Positions 1 to 6,752 of a stretch of 8,565 bases of DNA are shown here, in pieces. The translations under genes and the position numbers were made by a program. The notes under the pieces are model-generated. The model saw only the letters and a program-made list of their open reading frames with translations, ran no database searches and was not told the origin of the DNA. The DNA is from an uncultured Caulobacterales bacterium (GTDB taxonomy: Bacteria > Pseudomonadota > Alphaproteobacteria > Caulobacterales > Maricaulaceae), in NCBI GenBank assembly GCA_937981945.1, contig CALJNJ010000263.1, forward strand, positions 1 through 8,565. The letters are read 5' to 3'. Each line of letters opens with the position of its first letter. Position 1 is the stretch's first letter.

Positions 1-362
1 CACTAATCCCGGCCGATGCGGACCGCTGGGGCGTCGACGTATTTCAGGATATGGAAACCGGCCTCGAAGGCTGTGACGTGGTGATGATGCTGCGCTTGCA
101 ATTGGAGCGCATGTCCGGAGCTTTTGTCCCGTCCAAGCGCGAATATTTCCATTTTTACGGTCTGGACCGGACTAAATTGGGCTATGCTAAAGACGGCGCC
201 GTTGTCATGCACCCCGGTCCTATGAACCGGGGAGTCGAAATCAGCTCTGATGTTGCCGATGACCCGGAGATCAGCCTGATCACCCAACAGGTTGAATCAG
301 GCGTCGCCATGCGCATGGGGATTTTACATGCCCTGTCCGATGCGCAGGATGGTGTCTCATGA
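1..362 (+). CDS. pyrB: Aspartate carbamoyltransferase catalytic subunit, 3' fragment
   Basis: C-terminal part of aspartate carbamoyltransferase, which joins carbamoyl phosphate and aspartate to N-carbamoylaspartate in the first committed step of pyrimidine synthesis in the cytoplasm. The reading frame is open from base 3, so the gene is cut by the window edge and its start lies upstream; the ATG at 51 is internal. About 119 codons are visible. They cover the aspartate-binding half: [13 protein letters not shown], with the loop arginine that contacts substrate, then FVPSKREY, then [11 protein letters not shown], the conserved phosphate/aspartate-binding loop, and a typical final helix ([14 protein letters not shown]). 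The TGA stop at 360-362 overlaps the ATG of the next gene (ATGA), so the two are probably translationally coupled. That fits the known pairing of bacterial PyrB with a dihydroorotase-like partner in a stable complex. Identification is secure. Confidence 0.96.
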   Translation, partial: LIPADADRWGVDVFQDMETGLEGCDVVMMLRLQLERMSGAFVPSKREYFHFYGLDRTKLGYAKDGAVVMHPGPMNRGVEISSDVADDPEISLITQQVESGVAMRMGILHALSDAQDGVS

Positions 363-1624
363 GCCGGCTGACACTGACAGGCGCGCGCATTATAGACCCG
401 GCGACGGGCTATGATGACATTGGCAATATCTGTATTGAAAACGGTCATATTTCCGCCATTGGCGCCGTTGATGTCTTCGGCGAGACTATTGACGTCGCCG
501 GCTTGGTCGCCGCGCCCGGTCTGATTGATATGCGGGTCTCCACCGGGGAACCCGGCTCTGAGAACCGCGAAACCATTGCCACTGCCGCGAACGCCGCCGC
601 GGCCGGCGGGGTCACCTCCGTGGTGATTATGCCCGACACAAATCCGGTCGCCGACGATATGTCGCTGATCGATTTCATTCAAAACAGAGGCCGCAGCTCT
701 GATATTAATGTCTATGTGGCCGGCGCCCTGACCAAAGGTCTGGACGGCCGAACCATGACCGAGCTGGGTCTTATGAGCCAAACCGGCGCCGTTATGTTTT
801 CAAACGGCAATACGCCGGTCTCCGACAGTTTAATTATGCGCCGCCTATTGGCTTACGGGGCGCGGTTTAATGCTCTGATTGCCAATCGGCCTCAGGATTT
901 ATCCTTATCGGCGGGCGCCTGCGCCCATGAGAGCGATTTCTCCGCCCGCCTGGGCCTGACCGGCGAACCGGCAGCTTCCGAGCGCATTATGATTGAACGG
1001 GATACGGCTCTGGCAGAACTGACCGGCGGCAGACTGCTCGTTGATATGATTTCATCGGCGGCGGGCGTTGATGCGGTTGCGCGCGCTAAAGCGCGGGATC
1101 TGGATATAGCCTGCTCCGTCAGCATAAATCACCTGGCGCTTAACGAAATTGACATTGGCGATTACCGGACATTTGCCAAAATCGAGCCGCCTCTGCGCGA
1201 GGAAAGCGACCGGCAGGCCTTAATCGAAGGTGTCAATGACGGCACAATTGACGTCATTGTCTCGGCCCATGATCCCCGCCCCGCCGGGCAAAAGCGCTTG
1301 CCATATGCCGAAGCGGCGCCGGGCGCCGTCGGACTTGAATTACTCCTCTCGGCAGGACTGACCCAAGTGGCTGACGGGGGTCTTGATTTAATGAAATTCT
1401 TAAAGGCCGTGACCATAAACCCGGCGGAGCTGCTGGATTTGCCGGGCGGAAGGTTGAGCCAAGGCGCGCCGGCGGATATTGTTCTGTTTGATCCTGAAAA
1501 ACCTTGGGTTTGTGACAGCGATACCCTGAAATCCAAGTCCAATAACACGCCGTTTGACGATCGTCGCCTGACCGGCAAAGTCATGATGACACTGTGCGGC
1601 GGAAGAATTATTTTTAAAGCATAA
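359..1624 (+). CDS. pyrC: Dihydroorotase-like protein (probably non-catalytic PyrC/PyrC')
   Basis: A 421-residue amidohydrolase-fold protein of the class I dihydroorotase family. The fold signature is kept: the N-terminal beta domain ending in GLIDMR (55-59), the [14 protein letters not shown] strand (83-96), [18 protein letters not shown] (274-291), [12 protein letters not shown] (295-306) and [11 protein letters not shown] (320-330). The catalytic apparatus is not. The DxHxH metal motif reads D57-M-R59-V-S61. The usual FSDDG is FSNGN (147-151), and the HxED histidine is replaced in RPQD (177-180). The histidine of the HxxHxST strand is lost (RLLVDMISS, 225-233). The catalytic Asp of TDHAP is Ala303 in SAHDP. 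By my alignment from memory, no metal ligand remains. Known parallels are the inactive PyrC' proteins that stabilise aspartate carbamoyltransferase in Pseudomonas and relatives. The 4-base overlap with pyrB supports a structural role in a PyrB complex. A working dihydroorotase should then be encoded elsewhere. The reading frame is intact, so this is not a decaying pseudogene. Confidence 0.92.
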   Translation: MSRLTLTGARIIDPATGYDDIGNICIENGHISAIGAVDVFGETIDVAGLVAAPGLIDMRVSTGEPGSENRETIATAANAAAAGGVTSVVIMPDTNPVADDMSLIDFIQNRGRSSDINVYVAGALTKGLDGRTMTELGLMSQTGAVMFSNGNTPVSDSLIMRRLLAYGARFNALIANRPQDLSLSAGACAHESDFSARLGLTGEPAASERIMIERDTALAELTGGRLLVDMISSAAGVDAVARAKARDLDIACSVSINHLALNEIDIGDYRTFAKIEPPLREESDRQALIEGVNDGTIDVIVSAHDPRPAGQKRLPYAEAAPGAVGLELLLSAGLTQVADGGLDLMKFLKAVTINPAELLDLPGGRLSQGAPADIVLFDPEKPWVCDSDTLKSKSNNTPFDDRRLTGKVMMTLCGGRIIFKA

Positions 1625-1651
1625 TTCCAATCAAGCCTTTAAATTTCTGAT

Positions 1652-1685
1652 TGAAACCCTATCTTGAACTTTAATCGGGGTTTCA
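1652..1685. repeat. Weak inverted repeat between pyrC and the TraB/GumN gene
   Basis: TGAAACCC at 1652-1659 is matched by GGGTTTCA at 1678-1685, an 8-bp perfect stem with an 18-base loop, placed 27 bases after the pyrC stop. No T-run follows the right arm on the + strand, so it is a poor candidate for an intrinsic terminator. It could equally be an operator-like dyad in front of the next gene. The rest of the 96-base gap shows no convincing -35/-10 pair. Low confidence that it is functional. Confidence 0.25.
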
Positions 1686-1720
1686 GCCTTCGGGCAAAAT
1701 GATCACTGCGGAGAGAGAAT

Positions 1721-2674
1721 ATGATCAAAACATCACTTAAATATCTGTGCCTGGCCGGCGTTTGCGCCATGGCCTTGGGCGCCTGCGCCAAAAAGAAAGA
1801 GCTGTCACCTTTGGAACGGGTCGAACAGGCTTTTGACGTTGCCGCTAAATCAACCGGCGACGGCGATCCGGCCATTTGGAAAATGTCCGACGAAGATACG
1901 GATGTTTATCTCTACGGAACGGTTCATATTTTGAGACCTGAAACAAAGTGGAAAACCGATGTTTTCACCACGGCATTTGAATCTGCGGACAAACTGTATT
2001 TGGAAGCTGACTTAACCAGCCCGGAAGCCATGGCAAGCATGCAACAAGCCATGATGTCCAATGCGCAGTTCTCGGACGGACAAACCATGAAGACGGTTTT
2101 GACCGAAGAACAATACGGAAAATTATCAGCCACATTGGATAAAATGGGCGTTCCGTCAGATGCTCTCGATGGTTTCAAGCCTTGGTTTGCCTCATTGCAG
2201 CTCATGGTCGGAGCCATCACCCAAAACGGTTATGATCCGACATCCGGCGTTGATTCTCAGCTGGCAGCGGCGGCGACAAGTAACGGAAAATCGTTCGGTT
2301 ATTTTGAAACCGGCGAGTTCCAAGCCAATTTATTGGCCGGCGGATCCATGGAAGATCAGGTGGAAGCCCTCATGTTCCAAATCGATACCTTAGACAAGAC
2401 TCCGGAAATGCTGGATAAATTGGTCGCTGAATGGGCTGACGGCGACGTCAAAGGCCTGGGCGTTCTGATGGGCGATCCTGCCATGTTCGGCTCTGTCGAC
2501 GGTTATAATGCCATGATTAAAGACCGAAATGTGGATTGGGTGCCAAAAATCGAAGCCATTTTGGACGAACCCGGCACGAAATTCGTCGCCGTTGGCGCCG
2601 GACATTTGGCCGGGCCCGACAGTGTCATCACCTTGCTCGAGAAAAAAGGCCACAAGCTGGAAGTCGTTCAGTAA
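1721..2674 (+). CDS. TraB/GumN family lipoprotein
   Basis: A 317-residue protein of the TraB/GumN family (related to the metazoan TIKI metalloproteases); the substrate of the bacterial members is not known. The N-terminus is a lipoprotein signal: MIK, a hydrophobic stretch, and the lipobox LGAC with Cys22 as the lipidated residue. Residue +2 is Ala, not Asp, so by the Lol sorting rule it should go to the outer membrane, facing the periplasm. Family motifs in order are YLYGTVHI (63-70, the first GxxH), LYLEADL (92-98, conserved Glu), GVDSQL (176-181), ETGEFQ (196-201), DRNVDW (268-273) and VGAGHLAGPDSV (291-302, the second GxxH). All key residues for a putative metal site are present. The ATG is preceded by GGAGAG at 1710-1715 with 5-base spacing. 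The gene stands alone on this strand and ends in a strong terminator. Assignment to the family is firm; hydrolase activity is inference. Confidence 0.9.
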   Translation: MIKTSLKYLCLAGVCAMALGACAKKKELSPLERVEQAFDVAAKSTGDGDPAIWKMSDEDTDVYLYGTVHILRPETKWKTDVFTTAFESADKLYLEADLTSPEAMASMQQAMMSNAQFSDGQTMKTVLTEEQYGKLSATLDKMGVPSDALDGFKPWFASLQLMVGAITQNGYDPTSGVDSQLAAAATSNGKSFGYFETGEFQANLLAGGSMEDQVEALMFQIDTLDKTPEMLDKLVAEWADGDVKGLGVLMGDPAMFGSVDGYNAMIKDRNVDWVPKIEAILDEPGTKFVAVGAGHLAGPDSVITLLEKKGHKLEVVQ

Positions 2675-2698
2675 AATCGGCAATATAAATTCAAAAAG

Positions 2699-2727
2699 AA
2701 AAAGGCGACTTATGAGCCGCCTTTTTT
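2699..2727. terminator. Bidirectional intrinsic terminator
   Basis: AAAAAGGCG at 2699-2707 pairs with CGCCTTTTT at 2718-2726. The inner bases can add two more pairs (CT/AG) around a TATG loop, after one A/C mismatch. A T-tract (2722-2727) follows on the + strand, and the A-rich stretch upstream gives a T-tract on the - strand. It sits 24 bases after the stop of the TraB/GumN gene and 21 bases after the stop of the converging gene, as expected for a shared terminator. Confidence 0.9.
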
Positions 2728-2748
2728 AATGGGATTATATTGAATGAC

Positions 2749-3177
2749 TTAAGCGGCGCCGCGAACTCCGGGCTTAGCGGGTCGTTTGGCATCGAGCAAT
2801 TTACGCGCCTGCGCATATTTGGTCTTTAAACGATTTCTCATATTGTCGTCACCGATCAGGGACGCCAATGTAATGGCGCTGCGATAAGCGGCGATGGACC
2901 GCTCAAGCGCGTCAGCATCGTCCTGCGCCTTACCCAATGTGTGAAGTGTCTCGGCCAATGCCTGACGGATTTCTGCGGTTTCCCGCGGTGTATCCTCATT
3001 GGAAAATAAGTCATCGGCGCGTTGCAGCGCATCGACGGCTTGAATGAGCGGCGACGTATCACCGGTTTCTGACGCCAACAAAATCATCTTCGCCGCCAGA
3101 TCACGGTTCAGATCGGCCAATTGCCGCGTCGTCTTGCGGTATTCCCGCTTTAAATCAAATTTCTTTCGCCCTGCCAC
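2749..3177 (-). CDS. Small helical TPR-like protein of unknown function
   Basis: A 142-residue soluble protein that I cannot assign to a named family. It has no signal peptide or membrane segment. It is almost entirely predicted helix. A basic N-terminus (MAGRKKFDLKREYRK) is followed by paired amphipathic helices with TPR-like spacing: roughly 27-56 (AAKMILLASETG...AVDALQRA) and 68-105 (EIRQALAETLHTLGKAQDDADALERSIAAYRSAITLA). A third helix (YAQARKLL) and a basic tail (KRPAKPGVRGAA) follow. TPR-like folds usually mediate protein contacts. Translation starts at GTG: the codon is 8 bases after a strong GAGGAGG, and no ATG in frame fits better. The gene lies 77 bases downstream of the DUF2726 gene on the same strand and converges on the TraB/GumN gene, sharing its terminator. 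Coding status is well supported by the Shine-Dalgarno and terminator placement; function is unknown. Confidence 0.8.
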   Translation of the reverse strand: MAGRKKFDLKREYRKTTRQLADLNRDLAAKMILLASETGDTSPLIQAVDALQRADDLFSNEDTPRETAEIRQALAETLHTLGKAQDDADALERSIAAYRSAITLASLIGDDNMRNRLKTKYAQARKLLDAKRPAKPGVRGAA

Positions 3178-3185
3178 AGCAGCTG

Positions 3186-3192
3186 CCTCCTC
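3186..3192 (-). promoter_or_regulatory. Shine-Dalgarno that fixes the GTG start of the TPR-like gene
   Basis: On the minus strand the sequence reads GAGGAGG, then 8 bases, then GTG at 3177-3175. It is the strongest ribosome binding site in the window and decides the non-ATG start. Confidence 0.8.
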
Positions 3193-3215
3193 TAAAAGCA
3201 GTTGATTCGTCCCAC

Positions 3216-3221
3216 ATCATA
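3216..3221 (-). promoter_or_regulatory. Possible -10 box (TATGAT) for the TPR-like gene
   Basis: TATGAT on the minus strand lies about 39 bases before the GTG start, which would give a leader of roughly 30 bases including the Shine-Dalgarno. No good -35 is visible at the usual distance, so this rests on the -10 match and position only. If it is not a promoter, the gene is probably read through from the DUF2726 gene. Confidence 0.25.
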
Positions 3222-3254
3222 GTTAATTGAGACTTAAAATGAGAGGAAATAGAG

Positions 3255-3782
3255 TTAACTTACGTTAAACTTTTGTACGATTTTCTCGGCCACTTTTTCG
3301 AAGTCTTCACCCGTTTTCACCCGCCAAAACGGTATTTTGGCAGTTTTGAACAAGCCGTTCTTCAAATCATCGGCATTTTTGCTTTTGTCGGTATTATGGA
3401 CTTTGCCGTCGAGCTCTATAGCAAAAACCGATTGCCCCCGCGCGTTAATCACCAAAAAATCAACATGGCGGGATTTTACCCGATTGCGCAAATGCCAGCG
3501 GATTTTCCCGTCGGAGATCGCTGATTTCACCCGAATAATGTCCTCCAGTCTGACTTTGGACATCAAAAAATAACCGGCCGGCAGCTTGTTTTGCAAGACA
3601 TGGAAAAACGCCGTCTCCGACGTATTGACGAATAAGCTCGGCGCCGCCTCAAAGCTGTTAATGGTCGCCGTTGACGCCGGCTTGGTTTCGGGCGGCTCAA
3701 AATCGTCGCGGGAGCGCCGCAACCATAAGACCGCTGCGATAACCGCGACAAAAATCAGGGTGATAACCAAGTTATGACTCAT
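3255..3782 (-). CDS. Membrane-anchored DUF2726 domain protein
   Basis: A 175-residue protein starting MSHNLVITLIF. One hydrophobic segment (about residues 5-21) is followed by RRSR, consistent with an N-terminal anchor and a cytoplasmic C-terminal domain (positive-inside rule). After a linker rich in Pro and Thr, residues ~52-173 match DUF2726: SETAFFHVLQNKL, a variable loop, RHVDFLVINARGQSVFAIELDGKVHN (about 106-131), then NGLFKTAKIPFWRVK. The domain is regarded as related to restriction-endonuclease-like (PD-(D/E)xK) folds; Asp108, Glu123, Asp125 and His129 are the candidate catalytic-site residues. The frame is open upstream to an ATG at 3896, which would add 38 residues. I prefer 3782 because the extra stretch has no ribosome binding site, covers the GC hairpin before purA and would leave only 16 bases between divergent starts. 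The 3782 start also has only a weak site (GTGGA). Biological role is unknown. Confidence 0.82.
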   Translation of the reverse strand: MSHNLVITLIFVAVIAAVLWLRRSRDDFEPPETKPASTATINSFEAAPSLFVNTSETAFFHVLQNKLPAGYFLMSKVRLEDIIRVKSAISDGKIRWHLRNRVKSRHVDFLVINARGQSVFAIELDGKVHNTDKSKNADDLKNGLFKTAKIPFWRVKTGEDFEKVAEKIVQKFNVS

Positions 3783-3867
3783 ATCCACAGGCAACGACTT
3801 TTTCCCCAAAACAGATTCGCTATTACTGTCATAATTGTTTAAAGAACCAAAGACGAAGATTCTAACC

Positions 3868-3891
3868 AGGCGCGGGGCCGACCCTGCGCCT
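3868..3891 (+). promoter_or_regulatory. Stable hairpin in the purA leader
   Basis: AGGCGCGGGG (3868-3877) and CCCTGCGCCT (3882-3891) form a 10-bp stem with one G-U pair on the + strand RNA and a CCGA tetraloop. It ends 21 bases before the purA ATG. Only three T's follow (CCTTTC), so it is not a classic terminator. Its position, just before a weak ribosome binding site, would allow control of purA translation or a short attenuator. The pairing is seen directly; the regulatory role is inference. Confidence 0.45.
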
Positions 3892-3912
3892 TTCATATGA
3901 CGGACGTAAGAT

Positions 3913-5205
3913 ATGGCAAATGTTGTAGTTGTCGGGTCTCAATGGGGTGATGAAGGCAAAGGCAAGATTGTCGATTGGCTCTCAAACCGCGCTGACGTTG
4001 TTGTCAGATTTCAAGGCGGCCATAATGCCGGCCACACGCTCGTAATTGACGGCGAGACCTACAAACTCAGCCTGCTCCCTTCCGGGATTGTTCGCGGCGG
4101 CAAGCTCTCGGTTATCGGGAACGGCGTTGTTTTAAATCCGTGGGCATTTCTGGATGAAGTGGAACGGATTAAGGCTCAAGGCGTTCGCATCAATGCAGAA
4201 AATCTGCAAATTTCCGAATCCGCTTCACTGATCCTTCCGGTCCATTCAGAGCTGGACGGCATTCGCGAAAATCGCGCCGACGGCATCAAGATCGGCACGA
4301 CAAAACGGGGCATCGGTCCGGCCTATGAAGACAAAGTTGCCCGCCGCGCCATTCGAGTCTGTGATCTGGCGGATCCCGATAATTTGCTGGCCCGCGTTGA
4401 GAACCTTCTTCATCACCATAACGCCCTGCGCCAAGGATTGGGCCAAAAGCCCTTTGACGCTGACGAGCTGCATAAATCTCTGCTCGAAGTTGCGCCGAAA
4501 ATTTTACCGTTTATGTCGCCGGTCTGGAAAACTCTGGATGATGCGGTTCGGGCCGAAAAGCGCATTTTATTTGAAGGCGCTCAGGGCGCCATGCTCGATA
4601 TTGATCACGGGACATATCCGTTTGTCACCAGCTCCAATACGGTTGCAGGACAAGCGGCCGCCGGCGCCGGCATGGGGCCGGGCGCGCTGAATTTTGTTTT
4701 GGGGATCACCAAAGCCTACACCACACGCGTTGGCGAGGGTCCTTTCCCAACGGAATTGACTGACGATATCGGCCGCCGTTTGGGCGAGCGCGGACATGAA
4801 TTTGGAACCGTGACCGGCCGCCAACGCCGATGCGGTTGGTTTGACGCCTGTATGGTCAGCCAAGCCATTATCACCGGCGGCATATCCGGGATCGCTTTGA
4901 CCAAGCTGGACGTATTGGACGGTCTGGAAGAAATTAAAATCTGTACCGGCTACCGCCTGAACGGAAAAATTGTGCGCCATTTACCGGCCGGCATTACCAA
5001 TCAAGCCGGCGTGGAGCCAATATACGAAACCATGCCGGGCTGGTCCGGATCAACCCGCGGCGCGCGCAGCTGGGCGGAACTGCCGGCTGAAGCCGTCAAA
5101 TATGTTCGCCACGTCGAAGAATTGATCGGATGCCCTGTTGCTATGGTGTCCACCAGCCCCGAGCGCGAAGACGTCATTTTAATGCGCGATCCGTTTAAAG
5201 CGTAA
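3913..5205 (+). CDS. purA: Adenylosuccinate synthetase
   Basis: A 430-residue cytoplasmic enzyme that condenses IMP and aspartate with GTP hydrolysis to give adenylosuccinate, the first step from IMP to AMP. All family motifs are present in order: the P-loop [14 protein letters not shown] (8-21) with catalytic Asp13, [11 protein letters not shown] (33-43) with catalytic His41, [15 protein letters not shown] (127-141), [23 protein letters not shown] (220-242, IMP site), [12 protein letters not shown] (271-282), [14 protein letters not shown] (296-309), the guanine-binding TKLDVLDGL (330-338), and a C-terminal STSPERED. Length is typical. The ATG is the first Met of the conserved start [12 protein letters not shown]. 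Its ribosome binding site is poor (GGACGTAAG), and a stable hairpin lies just upstream. nadB follows after 8 bases, so purA likely leads a purA-nadB-nadC operon. Identification is certain. Confidence 0.98.
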   Translation: MANVVVVGSQWGDEGKGKIVDWLSNRADVVVRFQGGHNAGHTLVIDGETYKLSLLPSGIVRGGKLSVIGNGVVLNPWAFLDEVERIKAQGVRINAENLQISESASLILPVHSELDGIRENRADGIKIGTTKRGIGPAYEDKVARRAIRVCDLADPDNLLARVENLLHHHNALRQGLGQKPFDADELHKSLLEVAPKILPFMSPVWKTLDDAVRAEKRILFEGAQGAMLDIDHGTYPFVTSSNTVAGQAAAGAGMGPGALNFVLGITKAYTTRVGEGPFPTELTDDIGRRLGERGHEFGTVTGRQRRCGWFDACMVSQAIITGGISGIALTKLDVLDGLEEIKICTGYRLNGKIVRHLPAGITNQAGVEPIYETMPGWSGSTRGARSWAELPAEAVKYVRHVEELIGCPVAMVSTSPEREDVILMRDPFKA

Positions 5206-5213
5206 GATCTGCA

Positions 5214-6740
5214 ATGACACAATGGACCCTCGATACGCAGACTTTGCCTAAGGGCGCTGTGCTGATTGTCGGGGCCGGACTGGCCGGACTTTACACGGCG
5301 CTGAAACTCGCGCCCAGACCGGTCTATATATTGACCTCCCGCCGATCGGAAAAAGGCGCGGCCTCCGCCTGGGCTCAAGGAGGTATTGCCGCAGCCTTAC
5401 ATCCTGACGATTCTCCCGAATCCCATGCTCGCGATACAATCGCCGCAGGCGACGGCTTGGTTGATCCTGAGATTGCTCGTATTTTATCGGAAGAAGGCCC
5501 CGACCGCGTGCGCGATTTGGCCGCTTTGGGCGTACCGTTTGACCGCAAAGATGACGGCAGTCTCTATCTGTCACTGGAAGCGGCCCATTCCATGGCGCGG
5601 GTTGCCCGGGTGAAAGGCGATACGGCCGGACGCGAAATTATCAAAGTCATGGTGCAGCATGCCCGAAGTGCCGATCATATTACCCCGCTCATCGGCTGGC
5701 GCGCCGAAAGCTTGATCCCTGACGGACACGGCGGTATCGCCGGGGCATTGGCCCGCCGGGATGACGGCGCCATGCTCGGCGTCGAGGCGGATATGACCGT
5801 GCTCGCCACCGGCGGCGTCGGCGGACTATTTGCGGTCACCACAAACCCGAAAACAGCCCGGGGCGATTCTTTGGGAATGGCCGCCGTCATGGGCGCAGAA
5901 ATGCGCGATATGGAATTTGTGCAGTTCCATCCGACCGCGATTGATATCGGACGTGACCCTGCTCCTCTCGCCACTGAAGCCCTTCGCGGTGACGGTGCCG
6001 TCTTGATCAATTCCACCGGCAAACGGTTTATGACCCGCTACCATGCAGACGGAGAGCTTGCCCCCCGTGATGACGTGGCTCGGGCGATATTTGCGGAAAT
6101 TCAAGCAGGCCGCGGGCCTATGCTGGATTGCCGCGAAGCTGTCGGTGATCATTTCCCTGACCATTTCCCAACAGTCTTTGAGGCTTGCCGGAGCGCCGGT
6201 ATTGACCCGCGCAAGCAAGCTATTCCTGTGGCGCCGGCGGTCCATTATCATATGGGCGGCGTGGCCACGGACAGTTACGGCCGCACATCTTTATCCGGTC
6301 TTTTAGCCGTGGGCGAATGCTCGGCGACCGGTCTGCACGGCGCCAACCGCCTGGCCAGTAATTCCCTTCTCGAAGCTATCGTGTTTGGCGGACGGGCAGC
6401 TCAAATGATTTTGGACAGCGAGCTCAGCCCCAAAAAAGCCGACAAGATAAAATCGCAGCCCTGGCTGTCGATCACACCGGAAATATCTCAAACATTACGG
6501 ACGGGCATGACTGAATTTTGCGGCGTGCGCCGACAATCAAAAGGCCTGAACCTTCTTCTTGGCCGGATTGATGATTTGATTGAACGGGTCGGACGGGCCA
6601 ATCCTTTAATTGCCTCACGATTGATTGTCGCCTCTGCCATTGCCCGCGAAGAAAGCCGCGGCGGACATTTCAGAGACGATTACCCGGATATGGCGCAGCC
6701 CAGCTTTTCATCCTATATAACTTACGACATGCTTGATTGA
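5214..6740 (+). CDS. nadB: L-aspartate oxidase
   Basis: A 508-residue FAD enzyme of the succinate dehydrogenase/fumarate reductase flavoprotein family. It oxidises L-aspartate to iminoaspartate, the substrate of quinolinate synthase NadA, in de novo NAD synthesis. The dinucleotide-binding GAGLAGL lies at 20-26, followed by SAWAQGGIAAAL (51-62). LEAAHS (121-126), MEFVQFHPT (233-241), LAPRDDVAR (282-290) and HYHMGGV (344-350) follow. GECSATGLHGANRLASNSLLE (368-388) closes the FAD domain. Expected active-site residues are present: Glu122, His239, Arg285, His346 and Arg379. The helical C-terminal domain (about 420-508) is complete. It starts 8 bases after the purA stop with no clear Shine-Dalgarno, so translation may depend on coupling to purA. 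nadC follows after 12 bases. nadA is not in the window. Confidence 0.97.
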   Translation: MTQWTLDTQTLPKGAVLIVGAGLAGLYTALKLAPRPVYILTSRRSEKGAASAWAQGGIAAALHPDDSPESHARDTIAAGDGLVDPEIARILSEEGPDRVRDLAALGVPFDRKDDGSLYLSLEAAHSMARVARVKGDTAGREIIKVMVQHARSADHITPLIGWRAESLIPDGHGGIAGALARRDDGAMLGVEADMTVLATGGVGGLFAVTTNPKTARGDSLGMAAVMGAEMRDMEFVQFHPTAIDIGRDPAPLATEALRGDGAVLINSTGKRFMTRYHADGELAPRDDVARAIFAEIQAGRGPMLDCREAVGDHFPDHFPTVFEACRSAGIDPRKQAIPVAPAVHYHMGGVATDSYGRTSLSGLLAVGECSATGLHGANRLASNSLLEAIVFGGRAAQMILDSELSPKKADKIKSQPWLSITPEISQTLRTGMTEFCGVRRQSKGLNLLLGRIDDLIERVGRANPLIASRLIVASAIAREESRGGHFRDDYPDMAQPSFSSYITYDMLD

Positions 6741-6752
6741 ACGGGATAAGAC

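Noticed and set aside
51..362. The ATG at 51 as a gene start
   Set aside because: The frame is open back to base 3 with pyrB-like sequence ([18 protein letters not shown]), so this is an internal Met of a gene cut by the window edge.
182..781. A 199-codon open frame on the minus strand opposite pyrB/pyrC
   Set aside because: It lies wholly opposite two clearly coding genes, its translation resembles no family, and the GC-rich third positions of the sense genes explain the lack of stops.
1313..1328. Frequent GGCGCC and GCCGGC palindromes across the window, for example GGCGCCGGGCGCC here
   Set aside because: Most fall in coding sequence and can come from Gly-Ala codon pairs with GC-ending codons. 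Calling them a signal would need a genome-wide count against a codon-shuffled background.
1651..1675. TTGAAA at 1651 and TTGAAC at 1664 as -35 boxes for the TraB/GumN gene
   Set aside because: Neither has a reasonable -10 hexamer at 16-18 bases, so no promoter is claimed.
4567..4980. A 137-codon minus-strand open frame inside purA
   Set aside because: It overlaps conserved purA motifs in full and has no ribosome binding site or family resemblance.
5826..6251. A 141-codon minus-strand open frame inside nadB
   Set aside because: It is an antisense shadow of conserved nadB sequence, with no independent evidence of coding.
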